NCBI RefSeq assembly: GCF_000308575.1
Contig: NZ_BAFZ01000034.1
Span: forward strand, 43,637 to 107,636
DNA length: 64,000 nt
Reading direction: 5' to 3'
Origin: Nocardia exalbida NBRC 100660
GTDB taxonomy: Bacteria; Actinomycetota; Actinomycetes; Mycobacteriales; Mycobacteriaceae
Of the stretch, positions 16,924 through 28,023 are shown in pieces (the stretch's first letter is position 1; every line of letters starts with the position of its first letter). A model generated the notes under the pieces. That model did no database searches. It was not told the DNA's origin and saw nothing but the letters and a program-made list of their open reading frames with translations. The position numbers and the translations under genes were made by a program.

Positions 16924-18630
16924 ATGACCACCCCTCAGGAGAAGGCGGCCGCGGCGCGCAAGGCGGCCGACGAGGCGGCGCGGGTCGCGGCCGAGGCGGC
17001 CGCTGCCGCGGAGGCCGCCGAACGCGAGCTGGCCGAACAGACGGTCGCCGCCGAGGCGGGAGCGGGTTCGCCCGTGGCGCGAGACGAGCCGTCCGGCGAG
17101 CGGAGAGACGCCTCCGCCGCGCAAGAGATCGCCGCGGGTTACGCGTTCGAAGGACTCGCGCTGGAACTGGGCACCGTCGTGGTCGACGGAACGGTGGATC
17201 CCGCCGCCCGCGTCCGTATTCCGATGCCGATGGTGAACCGGCACGGGTTGGTCGCCGGTGCCACCGGTACGGGGAAGACGAAAACCTTGCAGGGCATCGC
17301 GGAGCAGCTGTCGAGTGCCGGTGTTCCGGTGGTGCTGGCCGACATCAAAGGCGACTTGTCGGGTCTGGCCGAGCCGGGGCGATCGAGCGACAGGCTCGCC
17401 ACACGCATCGCGGAGACTGCCGCCGCGGATTGGGCGCCGACCGGCTTCCCGACCGAGTTCGTCTCACTGGGCACCACCGGAGCCGGGCTGCCGATCCGCG
17501 CGACGATCAGTTCCTTCGGCCCGGTGCTGCTGAGCAAGGTGCTCGAGCTGAACGACACGCAGGAGTCCACCCTCGGCTTGATCTTCCACTGGGCGGACCG
17601 CAACGGCCTCGCACTGCTGGATCTGAAGGACCTGCGCGCCGTGATCACACATCTGACCAGCCCCGAGGGCAAGGAGGATCTAAAGGGTATCGGCGGTGTC
17701 TCCGCGGCCACCGCGGGGGTGATCCTGCGCGCACTGGTGAATCTGGAGGCCGACGGCGGCGATACGTTCTTCGGCGAACCCGAACTCGACCCGGCCGACC
17801 TGGTGCGGGTGGTGGACGGAAAAGGGGTGATCACGCTCTTCGAGCTCGGCGCACAGGCGGCGCGGCCGGTGATGTTCTCCACCTTCCTGATGTGGGTGCT
17901 CGCCGACCTGTTCCAGACGCTGCCCGAGGTCGGCGACGTGGACAAGCCCGCATTGGTCTTCATCTTCGACGAGGCGCATCTGCTGTTCTCCGACGCCTCG
18001 AAGGCGTTCCTGGAGCAGGTGGAGCAGACCGTCAAGCTGATCCGGTCCAAGGGGGTTGGCGTGTTCTTCTGCACCCAGTTGCCCACCGACATCCCGAACC
18101 AGGTGCTCTCCCAGCTCGGCGCGCGCATCCAGCACGCCCTGCGCGCATTCACCCCCGACGACCAGAAAGCGTTGGCCAAGACCGTCCGCACCTACCCCAG
18201 AACCGGCGTCTACGACTTGGAGCAGGCGCTGACCTCCCTCGGCACCGGTGAGGCGATCGTGACCGTGCTCTCCGAGCAGGGCGCGCCGACGCCGGTGGCC
18301 TGGACCAGGCTGCGGCCGCCCCGGTCGCTGATGGACACCATCGGTGCGGACGCGATCAAATCGCGGGCGCTGTCCAGCCCGCTGGCCTCGAAGTACGCCC
18401 AGACCATCGACCGGGAGTCGGCCTACGAACTGCTCGCCGCGAAGATGGCCGCGGCGGCGCCGGAGGCGGAGCCCGCTCCCGTGCCCGGCCGTGCCGCGAC
18501 CCGCGAGGAGGAGGACTCCGCCGCCGAGCGGATCATGAGAAACCCCGCGGTGCGCAGCTTCCTGCGTTCGGCCGCGAGCGCGGCAGGCCGCCAGATCACC
18601 CGCAGCCTGTTCGGCACCAGGCGCCGCTGA
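16924..18630 (+). CDS. HerA-like ATPase (DUF853), Rv2510c homologue
   Basis: 568-residue RecA-fold ATPase. N-terminal Ala/Glu-rich helix (residues 5-45, coiled coil), then the DUF853 domain with Walker A GATGTGKT near residues 112-119, Walker [11 protein letters not shown] near 346-355, and the arginine-finger-like region [13 protein letters not shown] with sensor Q. The family is related to HerA/FtsK motor ATPases that act on DNA with nucleases, but for this branch the substrate is unknown. GGAGG precedes ATG 16924. It sits between orn and cmrA as in M. tuberculosis. Confidence 0.92.
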   Translation: MTTPQEKAAAARKAADEAARVAAEAAAAAEAAERELAEQTVAAEAGAGSPVARDEPSGERRDASAAQEIAAGYAFEGLALELGTVVVDGTVDPAARVRIPMPMVNRHGLVAGATGTGKTKTLQGIAEQLSSAGVPVVLADIKGDLSGLAEPGRSSDRLATRIAETAAADWAPTGFPTEFVSLGTTGAGLPIRATISSFGPVLLSKVLELNDTQESTLGLIFHWADRNGLALLDLKDLRAVITHLTSPEGKEDLKGIGGVSAATAGVILRALVNLEADGGDTFFGEPELDPADLVRVVDGKGVITLFELGAQAARPVMFSTFLMWVLADLFQTLPEVGDVDKPALVFIFDEAHLLFSDASKAFLEQVEQTVKLIRSKGVGVFFCTQLPTDIPNQVLSQLGARIQHALRAFTPDDQKALAKTVRTYPRTGVYDLEQALTSLGTGEAIVTVLSEQGAPTPVAWTRLRPPRSLMDTIGADAIKSRALSSPLASKYAQTIDRESAYELLAAKMAAAAPEAEPAPVPGRAATREEEDSAAERIMRNPAVRSFLRSAASAAGRQITRSLFGTRRR

Positions 18631-18636
18631 GCGAGG

Positions 18637-19440
18637 TCAGCCGCCGAGCTTCTTGTAGAACGCGCCCGCGATGGGAGCGGTGACCGCGCGCGGGCCGTAC
18701 TGGCCCGCCACGCTCATGCCCTTGCTGATCAGGCCGGGGACCACGCGCATCTTGTTGCGGGCGAGCGCGTCGATGGACACCTTCGCGGTGTACTCCGAGG
18801 AGACCCACATGAAGTCGGGCACCATCCGGTCGACGATGGAGGCGTCGGCGGGGTCCGGGAGTTCGGTGCGCACCGGGCCGGGCGCCAGCAGCGTGACGTG
18901 CACGCCGGAGCCCTTCAGCTCACCGCGCAGCGATTCGGAGAAGGTGTTGGCGAACGCCTTGCTCGCGGCATAGGTGGTGTTGTTCGGGATCGGCATGTTG
19001 CCCGCGGCCGAGCCGCTGATCAGGATGCCGCCACCGCCCCGGGCCAGCATGCCGGGCAGCACGGCCAGGGTGAGATCGTGCACGGCGACGGCGTTGAGTT
19101 CCATCTGCGCGCGCTCGTAGGCCGGGTCGAGTTCGGCGACCGCGCCGAAGGTCGCGATGCCCGCGTTGTTGCACAGGATGGCGATGTCGCGGGCGGCCAG
19201 TTCCTCCACCAGCACGCCGCGCTGGTCGCGGTCGGCCAAGTCGACGGCGCGCACCTCGGCGGTGATGCCGTGGGCCAGGGTCAGCCGCTGCGCGAGCTCG
19301 GTGAGCAGCTCCTCGCGCCGGGCGACGAGGATCAGCGAGTAGCCGCGAGCGGCGAGGTCGGCGGCGAGCGCGGTGCCGATGCCGGAGGAGGCGCCGGTGA
19401 CGACCGCGCGGTTCTCGGAGGTGGGGGAGGGCAGGCTCAC
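18637..19440 (-). CDS. cmrA: Mycolate beta-keto reductase, SDR family (CmrA)
   Basis: Reduces the beta-keto group of the Pks13 condensation product, the last step in making mycolic acids. 267-residue short-chain dehydrogenase: NADP(H) motif TGASSGIG (residues 15-22), NNAG, Ser in ILISGSAAGN and catalytic YAASK near 157-161. It matches Rv2509 closely from memory, including ILISGSAAGN and the C-terminal IAGAFYKKLGG, and lies next to the same DUF853 gene. GTG 19440 has TAGGCT 7 nt upstream (19448-19453), a leaderless start. It converges on the HerA-like gene with only 6 bp between stops. Confidence 0.92.
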   Translation of the reverse strand: MSLPSPTSENRAVVTGASSGIGTALAADLAARGYSLILVARREELLTELAQRLTLAHGITAEVRAVDLADRDQRGVLVEELAARDIAILCNNAGIATFGAVAELDPAYERAQMELNAVAVHDLTLAVLPGMLARGGGGILISGSAAGNMPIPNNTTYAASKAFANTFSESLRGELKGSGVHVTLLAPGPVRTELPDPADASIVDRMVPDFMWVSSEYTAKVSIDALARNKMRVVPGLISKGMSVAGQYGPRAVTAPIAGAFYKKLGG

Positions 19441-19568
19441 CCCGTGCAGCCTAGGCGATGCCGCGCGGGGGGACGCCGACGGAGGCTGCCGCGCGATCCC
19501 GGGCGAGGCGGTATTCCACGCCGCGGCAACGGCGACCGGGCGTCCGGCGGCCCGGCCGCCGCGCCCGG

Positions 19569-21620
<2,052 letters not shown>

Positions 21621-22178
21621 TCAATCCGCGTGCGGGGCTGTCGCGCGCGGGTGCAGTGCGTGCAGTACTTCGTCGCACCATTCGACGAACCCCGACTCCA
21701 CGCGGATGCCCGCGCGCAGGACGAGGTACTGGTGCAGGGCCGTCCCGCCGAGCCGGTCGGAAGCGGGGAAGTCACGTTTCTCGATCTGCCGGTACAGCTC
21801 GAGTCGCTGGGCGTGCTGGTCGCGATGGCGGGCCACTTCGGCCCGCAACGCGGTGATGTCACCGTGGGCGGCGGCGCGGATCTTCACCGCGAGTTCGTTG
21901 CGCGGGGTACCGGAGTCGCTCGGTTCGGCGATCCAGCGCGTGAGTTCGGCGCGGCCCGCCTCGCTCACCGAGTACACCTTCTTGTCCGGCCTGCCCTCCT
22001 GGACCACCGACTCGCCGTCGATCCAGCCGGACTCCTCCATCCGTTTGAGGACGCGATAGATCTGCTGGTGGGTCGCGCTCCAGAAGTATCCGATGGACTT
22101 GTCGAAGCGCCGCGCCAACTCGTATCCCGAGCCGGCGCGCTCGGTCAGCGATACCAGCAACGCGTGCTCCAGTGCCAT
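21621..22178 (-). CDS. PadR family transcriptional regulator
   Basis: 185 residues: N-terminal winged helix (MALEHALLVSLTERAGSGYELARR, then ATHQQIYRVLKRMEESGWI) and a C-terminal helical Vir_act_alpha_C-like dimerisation domain, the PadR-s2 architecture. ATG 22178 has TATTCT 6 nt upstream (22185-22190) and a TTGCAT -35 at 18-bp spacing that falls inside the palindrome 22207-22226, suggesting autorepression and control of fadH downstream and of the divergent MFS gene. The inducer is unknown, possibly a fatty acyl or aromatic compound. Confidence 0.88.
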   Translation of the reverse strand: MALEHALLVSLTERAGSGYELARRFDKSIGYFWSATHQQIYRVLKRMEESGWIDGESVVQEGRPDKKVYSVSEAGRAELTRWIAEPSDSGTPRNELAVKIRAAAHGDITALRAEVARHRDQHAQRLELYRQIEKRDFPASDRLGGTALHQYLVLRAGIRVESGFVEWCDEVLHALHPRATAPHAD

Positions 22179-22206
22179 GCGGTGAGAATAGCCGTGACAT
22201 TCGGTA

Positions 22207-22226
22207 CTATGCAACTAAGTGCATAG
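22207..22226. promoter_or_regulatory. Candidate PadR operator
   Basis: Perfect dyad CTATGCA-N6-TGCATAG, 20 bp, in the padR/MFS divergent region. It overlaps the padR -35 (TTGCAT, 22209-22214 complement) and is about 60 bp upstream of the MFS -10. Confidence 0.6.
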
Positions 22227-22297
22227 CAGACTGGGGGTTCGCGGGCCGGAACTCGCTTCCACCGGCCTCGAAGGGCCGCGCGCATTATGCTGCGCGC

Positions 22298-23662
22298 ATG
22301 ACCGAGGTGAACGCCCGGGCGACAGTAGGGCAGGCCGCCGGGCGCGGGCAGGTGGTGGCGTGGGGGCTGTGGGACTGGGGGTCTTCGGCATTCAACGCCG
22401 TGATCCTCACCTTCGTGTTCTCCGTGTATCTCACCGACAAGGTCGGTGACGACCTACCCGGCGGTGTCTCCGCCAGCGCGTGGCTGGGGTGGGCGCTTGG
22501 CATCGCGGGCCTGATCGTGGCGTTGACCGCGCCGGTCAGCGGACAGCGCTTCGACGCGTCCGCGAAACGCAAACGCTCCCTCGGTGCGTTGACCGCGCTG
22601 ACCATCGCCGCGATGACGCTGATGTTCTTCGTGCACGACGACTATCGCGATCTGTGGCTCGGTCTGGCCCTGCTGGCATTCGCGTCGGCCTGTTTCGAAT
22701 TGGCGAACGTGCCGTACAACGCGATGCTGCGCCAGGTGTCCACGCCGGCGACGGTCGGCCGGGTCTCCGGATTCGGCTGGGCGATGGGCTATTTCGGCGG
22801 CATCTTCCTGCTGCTCATCTGCTACTTCGGCTTCATCTCCGGCGAGGGCGACAACCGCGGGCTGCTCGGCATGCCCACCGACGACGGACTCAACATCCGC
22901 CTGGTCGCCGTGCTGGCCGCCGTTTGGTTCGCCGCCTTCGCGCTGCCGGTTCTGTTCGCGGTCCCCGAACTGCCGCGCACCGACGCCGATCCCGGTGCGG
23001 CGAGCGCCGGATTCCTCGGCTCGTACCGGGTGCTGTGGCGCGACCTGCGCGAGCTGTGGCGCACCGACCGGCGCACGGTCGGCTTCCTGGTGGCCAGCGC
23101 TGTGTTCCGGGACGGCCTCGCCGGAGTGTTCACCTTCGGGGCGGTGCTCGCCGTGCGGGTCTACGGCATCGCCGACTCGGATGTGCTGCTGTTCGGCATA
23201 GCCGCCAATGTCGTTGCGGCGCTGGGTGCGATCGTCGCGGGGCGGTTCGACGACCGGGTCGGGCCGAAGATCGTCATCGTGGTGTCCCTGGCCGCCATGC
23301 TGGTGTGCGGACTGGCCCTGGCCGTGGTGTCCGGGCCGCTGATGTTCTGGATCTTCGGCTTGCTGCTGACCGTTTTCGTCGGACCGGCGCAGGCGGCGGC
23401 GCGCTCGTTCCTGACCCGCCTCGCACCGCCCGGCCGCGAAGGCCAGCTCTTCGGCTTGTACACCACCACCGGGCGCGCGGTGTCCTTCCTCGCGCCGAGC
23501 CTGTTCGGCTTGTTCGTCTGGCTGTTCGACACCGAGCGCGCGGGTATCGCGGGCCTGCTCGTCGTGCTCGCGGCAGGGCTCGCGGTGCTGCTGCCGGTGC
23601 GGCCGCCGGATCCGGTCGTAGCGGAGCGCGACGACGCCGAGGAGTCGCGGCTCGCCGAGTGA
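22298..23662 (+). CDS. MFS transporter, UMF1/Atg22-like
   Basis: 454-residue integral membrane protein with about 12 helices. The N-terminus WGLWDWGSSAFNAVILTFVFSVYL is characteristic of the UMF1 (Atg22-like) branch of the major facilitator superfamily, whose members export amino acids or other small solutes. Substrate unknown. TATGCT at 22286-22291 lies 6 nt before ATG 22298 with no ribosome site, a leaderless start. It is divergent from padR and shares the palindrome at 22207-22226, so it may be PadR controlled. Confidence 0.88.
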   Translation: MTEVNARATVGQAAGRGQVVAWGLWDWGSSAFNAVILTFVFSVYLTDKVGDDLPGGVSASAWLGWALGIAGLIVALTAPVSGQRFDASAKRKRSLGALTALTIAAMTLMFFVHDDYRDLWLGLALLAFASACFELANVPYNAMLRQVSTPATVGRVSGFGWAMGYFGGIFLLLICYFGFISGEGDNRGLLGMPTDDGLNIRLVAVLAAVWFAAFALPVLFAVPELPRTDADPGAASAGFLGSYRVLWRDLRELWRTDRRTVGFLVASAVFRDGLAGVFTFGAVLAVRVYGIADSDVLLFGIAANVVAALGAIVAGRFDDRVGPKIVIVVSLAAMLVCGLALAVVSGPLMFWIFGLLLTVFVGPAQAAARSFLTRLAPPGREGQLFGLYTTTGRAVSFLAPSLFGLFVWLFDTERAGIAGLLVVLAAGLAVLLPVRPPDPVVAERDDAEESRLAE

Positions 23663-23684
23663 GCGTGGCGGGCGAGTGAGAAGC

Positions 23685-23702
23685 GCGACGGCTGTCCGTC
23701 GC
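23685..23702. terminator. Short hairpin between MFS gene and tetR
   Basis: 7-bp stem (23685-23691 with 23696-23702), 4-nt loop, between convergent stop codons. Confidence 0.45.
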
Positions 23703-23706
23703 CGGA

Positions 23707-24327
23707 TCAGCGCCGCTTCGGAGGACGCCAACTCCCCATGCCGAGCGCGATCAACCGCATCTGCTGGACGGTGCGGTCGATGATGGTCTGCTCGTCGCGC
23801 GGCGCGGCCGACACGTAGGCGGCGATCCCGTCGGTCACCGTGGTGACCATGAGGTCGGCGGCGATTTCCAGGTCGCGTGGCGTCCAGGAGTCGAGGGCGC
23901 GGATCCGGGAGAGGTCGGCGACCAGCTCGCGCACGATCAGCTGGATCTCCCGGGCGATGGCCGTGCGTAGCGCCGCGGACCCGCCGTGGCGCTCCCTGGT
24001 CAGGAAGCCGAACAGCTCACGTTTAGGCCCCACCTGAGTGAACACGAAACGCACCGTGTCCGAAAGGCTCGCGTCCGCGTTGCGGCGAACTTCACGCAGC
24101 GCCAGGCGCAGCGCGGTGACGCCGTCGTCGACCAGGGTGGCGCCGAGGTCCTCGAGCGACGCGAAGTGCCGGTAGAACGCCGTGGGCACGATCCCCGCCG
24201 AGCGGGCGATCTCCCGCAGGCTGAGTGCGGCGAATCCGCGCTCGGCAGCCAGCGCGAGGGTGCCGTCCAGGAGTGCCTGCCTGGTCCGCTCCTTGCGTTC
24301 GCCTCGGGTAGCTGCCTGCTCATTCAT
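23707..24327 (-). CDS. TetR family regulator divergent from the desaturase operon
   Basis: 206 residues: HTH FAALSLREIARSAGIVPTAFYRHF, then SLEDLGATLV. The FabR/DesT-like features (FYRHF, a long helical ligand domain) and the position facing a desaturase operon suggest it senses acyl-CoA composition and controls unsaturated fatty acid synthesis; this is inference from context. ATG 24327 has TATGCT 7 nt upstream (24335-24340), a leaderless start. Inverted repeats at 24424-24451 are the probable operators. Confidence 0.85.
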   Translation of the reverse strand: MNEQAATRGERKERTRQALLDGTLALAAERGFAALSLREIARSAGIVPTAFYRHFASLEDLGATLVDDGVTALRLALREVRRNADASLSDTVRFVFTQVGPKRELFGFLTRERHGGSAALRTAIAREIQLIVRELVADLSRIRALDSWTPRDLEIAADLMVTTVTDGIAAYVSAAPRDEQTIIDRTVQQMRLIALGMGSWRPPKRR

Positions 24328-24423
24328 CCCGGTGAGCATACATCCGTGCACCATTCGACCTATCCCTAGATGTAGTTCGAGTCACATGTTTCGCCGGTTG
24401 ACACCTAGCCCCCATCATCCGTC

Positions 24424-24451
24424 ACACTAGTTTAGTGTACAGACGTGCACT
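24424..24451. promoter_or_regulatory. Overlapping inverted repeats, candidate TetR operators of the desaturase operon
   Basis: Perfect dyad ACACTA-GTT-TAGTGT (24424-24438) and, sharing its right arm, an imperfect dyad AGTGTA-N6-TGCACT (24434-24451). TTGACA at 24398-24403 with CACACT 19 bp on gives a possible promoter whose -10 is covered by the first dyad. Confidence 0.55.
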
Positions 24452-24497
24452 GAATATCGGTCGCACGTCGTCAGCCCGACAAGGCACGGAGTAACTC

Positions 24498-25616
24498 ATG
24501 GTGGATCTCATCAACCTGGTGCAGACCCTGACCTCGCCACACCCGCTGGATCGGTATCTGGAGCTGGTCCGCCCCACCCTCACGGTGCGGGACATGCGGG
24601 CCGAAATCACTCACGTGCGCCGCTCGGCGCCGGGTTCGGTCACGCTCACGCTGCGCCCGACCCGGCAGTGGAAGGGCCATGTCGCCGGACAGTACGTCCA
24701 GATCGGCGTGGTCATCGACGGTGTGCGGCACACGCGGTGCTATTCGCCGGTGAACCCGGAAGGCGGTCGGGATCGCACTATCCAACTGACCGTCAAGGCG
24801 CATCCGGACGGCTTGGTGTCGCAGTACCTCTACCGCCACGCCGCCCCCGGCATGGTGGTGGACCTGACCCCCGCCGACGGCGTGTTCCGGCTGCCCGAAC
24901 CGCGACCACAGCGCGTATTGCTGATCAGCGGCGGCAGCGGCATCACGCCGGTGCTGTCCATGCTGCGCACGCTCGCCGCGGAGGATCATCCGGGCGAGGT
25001 GGTGTTCCTGCACTACGCGAAGTCACCCGCGGTGCTGCCGCACCGAGCCGAACTGGACGCGATCGCGCAGCGGCACCCGAACTTCCGCATCGAGCTGCGG
25101 TATCCGCATCGCGCGCCGGACCTGGCGCGGGTCGACCCCGACGCACCGTGGGTGGACCTGAACCAACCGAAGAACAGCGGATACTTCGACTACGACGAAC
25201 TGGAGCGCGTGGCGCCGTGGTTCGCCGACGCCCAGACCTATGTCTGCGGCCCGCAGTCGCTGATGGACGCGGTGCGCACGATCTATCAGGCCGAGCAGCT
25301 GGAAGACCGGCTGCACACCGAGGAGTTCACCCTCTCGTTCGCCCCGGCCGACGCCGCGGACGCGCAGGGCACCGTGAGCTTCTCGGCCAGCGGCGTGAGC
25401 GCGCGGAACAACGGCGCCTCGCTGCTCGAGCAGGCCGAATCCGCCGGGCTCAGCCCCGAGTACGGCTGCCGCATGGGGATCTGTTTCTCCTGCACCGCGG
25501 TGCGCCGCTCCGGCTGCACGCGCAATCTGCGCACCGGCGAGACCGACAGTGACCCCGACCAGCCGATCCAGCTGTGCATCAGCGCGCCGGTCGGCGACGT
25601 CGAGGTCGACATCTAA
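24498..25616 (+). CDS. NADPH oxidoreductase partner of acyl-CoA desaturase (Rv3230c-like)
   Basis: Electron-transfer protein that passes electrons from NADPH through FAD and a 2Fe-2S centre to the desaturase encoded next. 372 residues: FAD-binding barrel with RCYSPVN (about residue 82), NADP domain with ISGGSGITPVLSM, YVCGPQSLMDAV, and a C-terminal plant-type ferredoxin domain YGCRMGICFSC with the fourth Cys in IQLCISAP. ATG 24498 has GGAG upstream. The 20-bp gap to the desaturase gene indicates one operon, the same pairing as Rv3230c-desA3. Confidence 0.93.
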   Translation: MVDLINLVQTLTSPHPLDRYLELVRPTLTVRDMRAEITHVRRSAPGSVTLTLRPTRQWKGHVAGQYVQIGVVIDGVRHTRCYSPVNPEGGRDRTIQLTVKAHPDGLVSQYLYRHAAPGMVVDLTPADGVFRLPEPRPQRVLLISGGSGITPVLSMLRTLAAEDHPGEVVFLHYAKSPAVLPHRAELDAIAQRHPNFRIELRYPHRAPDLARVDPDAPWVDLNQPKNSGYFDYDELERVAPWFADAQTYVCGPQSLMDAVRTIYQAEQLEDRLHTEEFTLSFAPADAADAQGTVSFSASGVSARNNGASLLEQAESAGLSPEYGCRMGICFSCTAVRRSGCTRNLRTGETDSDPDQPIQLCISAPVGDVEVDI

Positions 25617-25636
25617 TCGAAGAAGGGGAACCGATC

Positions 25637-26785
25637 ATGACCATCCTGACCGAAACCGACAACGGACCGTTGGTCCTGAGCCCGGACCAGATCGAGGAAC
25701 TCGGCCGCGAACTCGACGAGTTGCGCGCCGCGATCGTCGCCGACCTCGGCGAGCGCGACCGGGAATACCTGTACTCGATCATCAAGGCGCAGCGCGGCTT
25801 CGAGATCGCCGGGCGCGGCCTGATGTATCTCGGCTTCCTTCCGCCGGTCTGGCTGGCCGCGGTGGCCGCGCTGAGTGTGTCGAAGATCCTGGACAACATG
25901 GAGATCGGCCACAACGTGATGCACGGCCAGTACGACTGGATGCGCGAGCCCGGCCTGAATTCCCGTGTGTTCGAGTGGGACACGGTCTGCCCGGCCGACC
26001 AGTGGAAGCATTCGCACAACTACCTGCACCACACCTACACCAACATCCACAACAAGGACCGCGACATCGGCTACTCCATCCTGCGCATGGACGAGGCCCA
26101 GGAGTGGAACGTGCTGCGGCTCGGGCAGCCGCTGTACGCCTTCGTGCTCATGATGCTGTTCGAGTGGGGTGTGATGGGCCACGACCTCGAGGTCGAGAAC
26201 ATCCTGGCGGGCAAGAAGAAGTGGCCGGAGGTCAAGAAGCTGCTCCTGGGCCAGTGGCGCAAGGCGGGCAAGCAGGTGCTCAAGGACTACCTGGTGTTCC
26301 CCGCCCTGACCGGGCCGCTGTTCTTCCACACCCTGGCCGGTAACGTCACCGCCAACCTGGTGCGCAACGTGTGGGCCTTCGCCATCATCTTCTGCGGTCA
26401 CTTCCCGACCGGCGTACAGACGTTCACCGAGGAGGAGACCGCGGAGGAGACCCGCGGCGAGTGGTACATCCGGCAGATGCTCGGCTCGGCCAACATCAGC
26501 GGCAGCAAACTGTTCCACCTCATGTCCGGCAATTTGTCGCACCAGATCGAACACCACCTGTTCCCGGACCTGCCCGCGAGCCGTTATCCGGAGATGGCGC
26601 CGACTGTGCGCGCATTGTGTGAAAAGTACGGTTTGCCGTACAACACCGGCCCGCTCGGTAAGCAGATCGGCTCGGTGTGGAAGAAGATTTTCAAACTCGC
26701 ACTGCCGCCGCGCTGGGTCGAGAGCGAGCCGTCTCCCGGTGTTATCGTGATGCGACAGCGGCAGGCGAGCGAAGCGGGCGTGTGA
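25637..26785 (+). CDS. desA3: Membrane fatty acyl-CoA delta-9 desaturase (DesA3-like)
   Basis: Introduces a cis double bond in stearoyl/palmitoyl-CoA using O2 and electrons from the upstream reductase; di-iron membrane enzyme. 382 residues with the three histidine boxes: HNVMHG, HSHNYLHHTYTN and HQIEHH, and two pairs of membrane helices. AGAAGGGG precedes ATG 25637. The product of this type maintains membrane fluidity and supplies oleate for tuberculostearate-like lipids. The symbol follows the M. tuberculosis homologue; orthology rests on gene pairing and motifs. Confidence 0.9.
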   Translation: MTILTETDNGPLVLSPDQIEELGRELDELRAAIVADLGERDREYLYSIIKAQRGFEIAGRGLMYLGFLPPVWLAAVAALSVSKILDNMEIGHNVMHGQYDWMREPGLNSRVFEWDTVCPADQWKHSHNYLHHTYTNIHNKDRDIGYSILRMDEAQEWNVLRLGQPLYAFVLMMLFEWGVMGHDLEVENILAGKKKWPEVKKLLLGQWRKAGKQVLKDYLVFPALTGPLFFHTLAGNVTANLVRNVWAFAIIFCGHFPTGVQTFTEEETAEETRGEWYIRQMLGSANISGSKLFHLMSGNLSHQIEHHLFPDLPASRYPEMAPTVRALCEKYGLPYNTGPLGKQIGSVWKKIFKLALPPRWVESEPSPGVIVMRQRQASEAGV

Positions 26786-27103
26786 ATGATCGGGAAATTC
26801 GAAAGCAACAAAGATCTCATTCAGGAAATGACCTCCTCCGGCGCCAAGCATGTCGGCAATATCGCCGGCATCATCACGGGCACCGTCGCCGAGGTCACCC
26901 GGGAGATCGGTGAGTGGATCACCGACACGATCGAGATGCGGGAGGCGGCGGCCGCGGCTCGCCGGGACGCCGCGGCGCAGCGGGACCTCGATACCGATCT
27001 CGGCGACGAGGCCGAGGTCCCGGTCGAGAAGCCGCCGGTCAGCCGGACGGAAGAGTTCCTCGACGCCGAAGTCGTCGAACCGGGAGTCGACGAGCCGCGC
27101 TGA
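26786..27103 (+). CDS. Small hypothetical protein translationally coupled to the desaturase
   Basis: 105 residues with no recognised domain. Residues 1-45 contain an amphipathic, slightly apolar stretch (AKHVGNIAGIITGTVAEVTREIGEWITDTIEM) that could lie on a membrane; 50-105 is acidic and probably disordered. ATG 26786 begins immediately after the desaturase stop (26783-26785), with no gap, so translation coupling and a shared function (desaturase accessory, inference) are likely. It ends at 27103, directly abutting the stop of the convergent gene. Confidence 0.75.
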   Translation: MIGKFESNKDLIQEMTSSGAKHVGNIAGIITGTVAEVTREIGEWITDTIEMREAAAAARRDAAAQRDLDTDLGDEAEVPVEKPPVSRTEEFLDAEVVEPGVDEPR

Positions 27104-27634
27104 TCACCACACCGGCAGCCGTCGCCGGTGCTCGGTGACGTCGGTGATCAGATCCTGGTAGCCGTCGATCAGTTCGGCCAGCCTCGTCCACCGCAGGTGG
27201 GCTTCCCCGTCTACCTGCGCCGGATGCGGCCCAGTCGTGATCTCGTCGTCCAAAGTGTGACGAGCCGCAACCCATTTCGCCGCGATTCGATCGATCACCG
27301 CCCCGAGTGTCTCGGTATGCAGCGAGGCGCCCTCCCGGTGCTGCACGTTGGCGGCGACCCAGGCGTCGATTCGTCCGATCCATTCGGCGCGGCAGCCGTC
27401 GATGTCCTCCAGCTGCCTGCTGCATGCCGCGACGCGCGCGCTGGACGCCCCCGGCGCGTGTGCTCGCTCGAGCGCCGGCTGCCGTCGCTCGTGGCAGTCG
27501 GCGAGCATGCGCGCGGCGTGCAGCACGCTGTGCCGGTGCTGGTTCTCGCCGGCTTCGCGGATCGCTCGAAGCAGTGCGGCGGCCGGTGGCAGCTCCTCGG
27601 CTCCGAGGCCGCGCTGAGCGTATTCGGTGGGCAT
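27104..27634 (-). CDS. DUF4254-like protein
   Basis: 176 residues, helical, cytoplasmic. Features matching DUF4254 from memory: LHAARMLADCHERR, then LEDIDGCRAEWIGRIDAWV and LHTETLGAVIDRIAAKW. The family is widespread in actinobacteria and bacteroidetes without a known function. ATG 27634 has GGAGG at normal spacing; the frame extends upstream but without coding character. The gene converges with the small desaturase-linked gene with zero bases between stops. Confidence 0.7.
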   Translation of the reverse strand: MPTEYAQRGLGAEELPPAAALLRAIREAGENQHRHSVLHAARMLADCHERRQPALERAHAPGASSARVAACSRQLEDIDGCRAEWIGRIDAWVAANVQHREGASLHTETLGAVIDRIAAKWVAARHTLDDEITTGPHPAQVDGEAHLRWTRLAELIDGYQDLITDVTEHRRRLPVW

Positions 27635-28023
27635 GGCATACCTCCGGCGCTGCGGCGAATCTTGGATGCGCCAGGGCCGAGGGGGATTTCGGGGAGGGGC
27701 GCCCCTCGGCTCCGGCGCAGTCCCGCATCCGGATGTCGTCCCACGGTCCACCAGCACGGCAGGGAAACCGGGAAATCCGCGACGATGCGAGAGAAGACGT
27801 CCGAGTAATCGGGACACTTTCAGGAAAGCGCGATAGCCGAATCCACGCAATACTCTGGTGTGCGAATCCGGGAGCTGCCGGGTAATCGTTATGTTCCGTT
27901 ACGGATCGGTCAACCGGCTCTGCACAGAGGTTGTGCGCTCGCGAATTGTTCGAGCGCATGCGCAGCAACCCGATTCGACCCGAGCGCTGCGCATCCGCGT
28001 CCGATCGGCTAACCTCGGTCTTC
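27635..28023. other. Divergent intergenic region with an inverted repeat
   Basis: 389 bp, no gene seen. It contains the dyad TGCGCTCG-N9-CGAGCGCA (27934-27958), which may be an operator for the gene starting at 28024, and TAACCT at 28010-28015, a possible -10. Confidence 0.45.
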
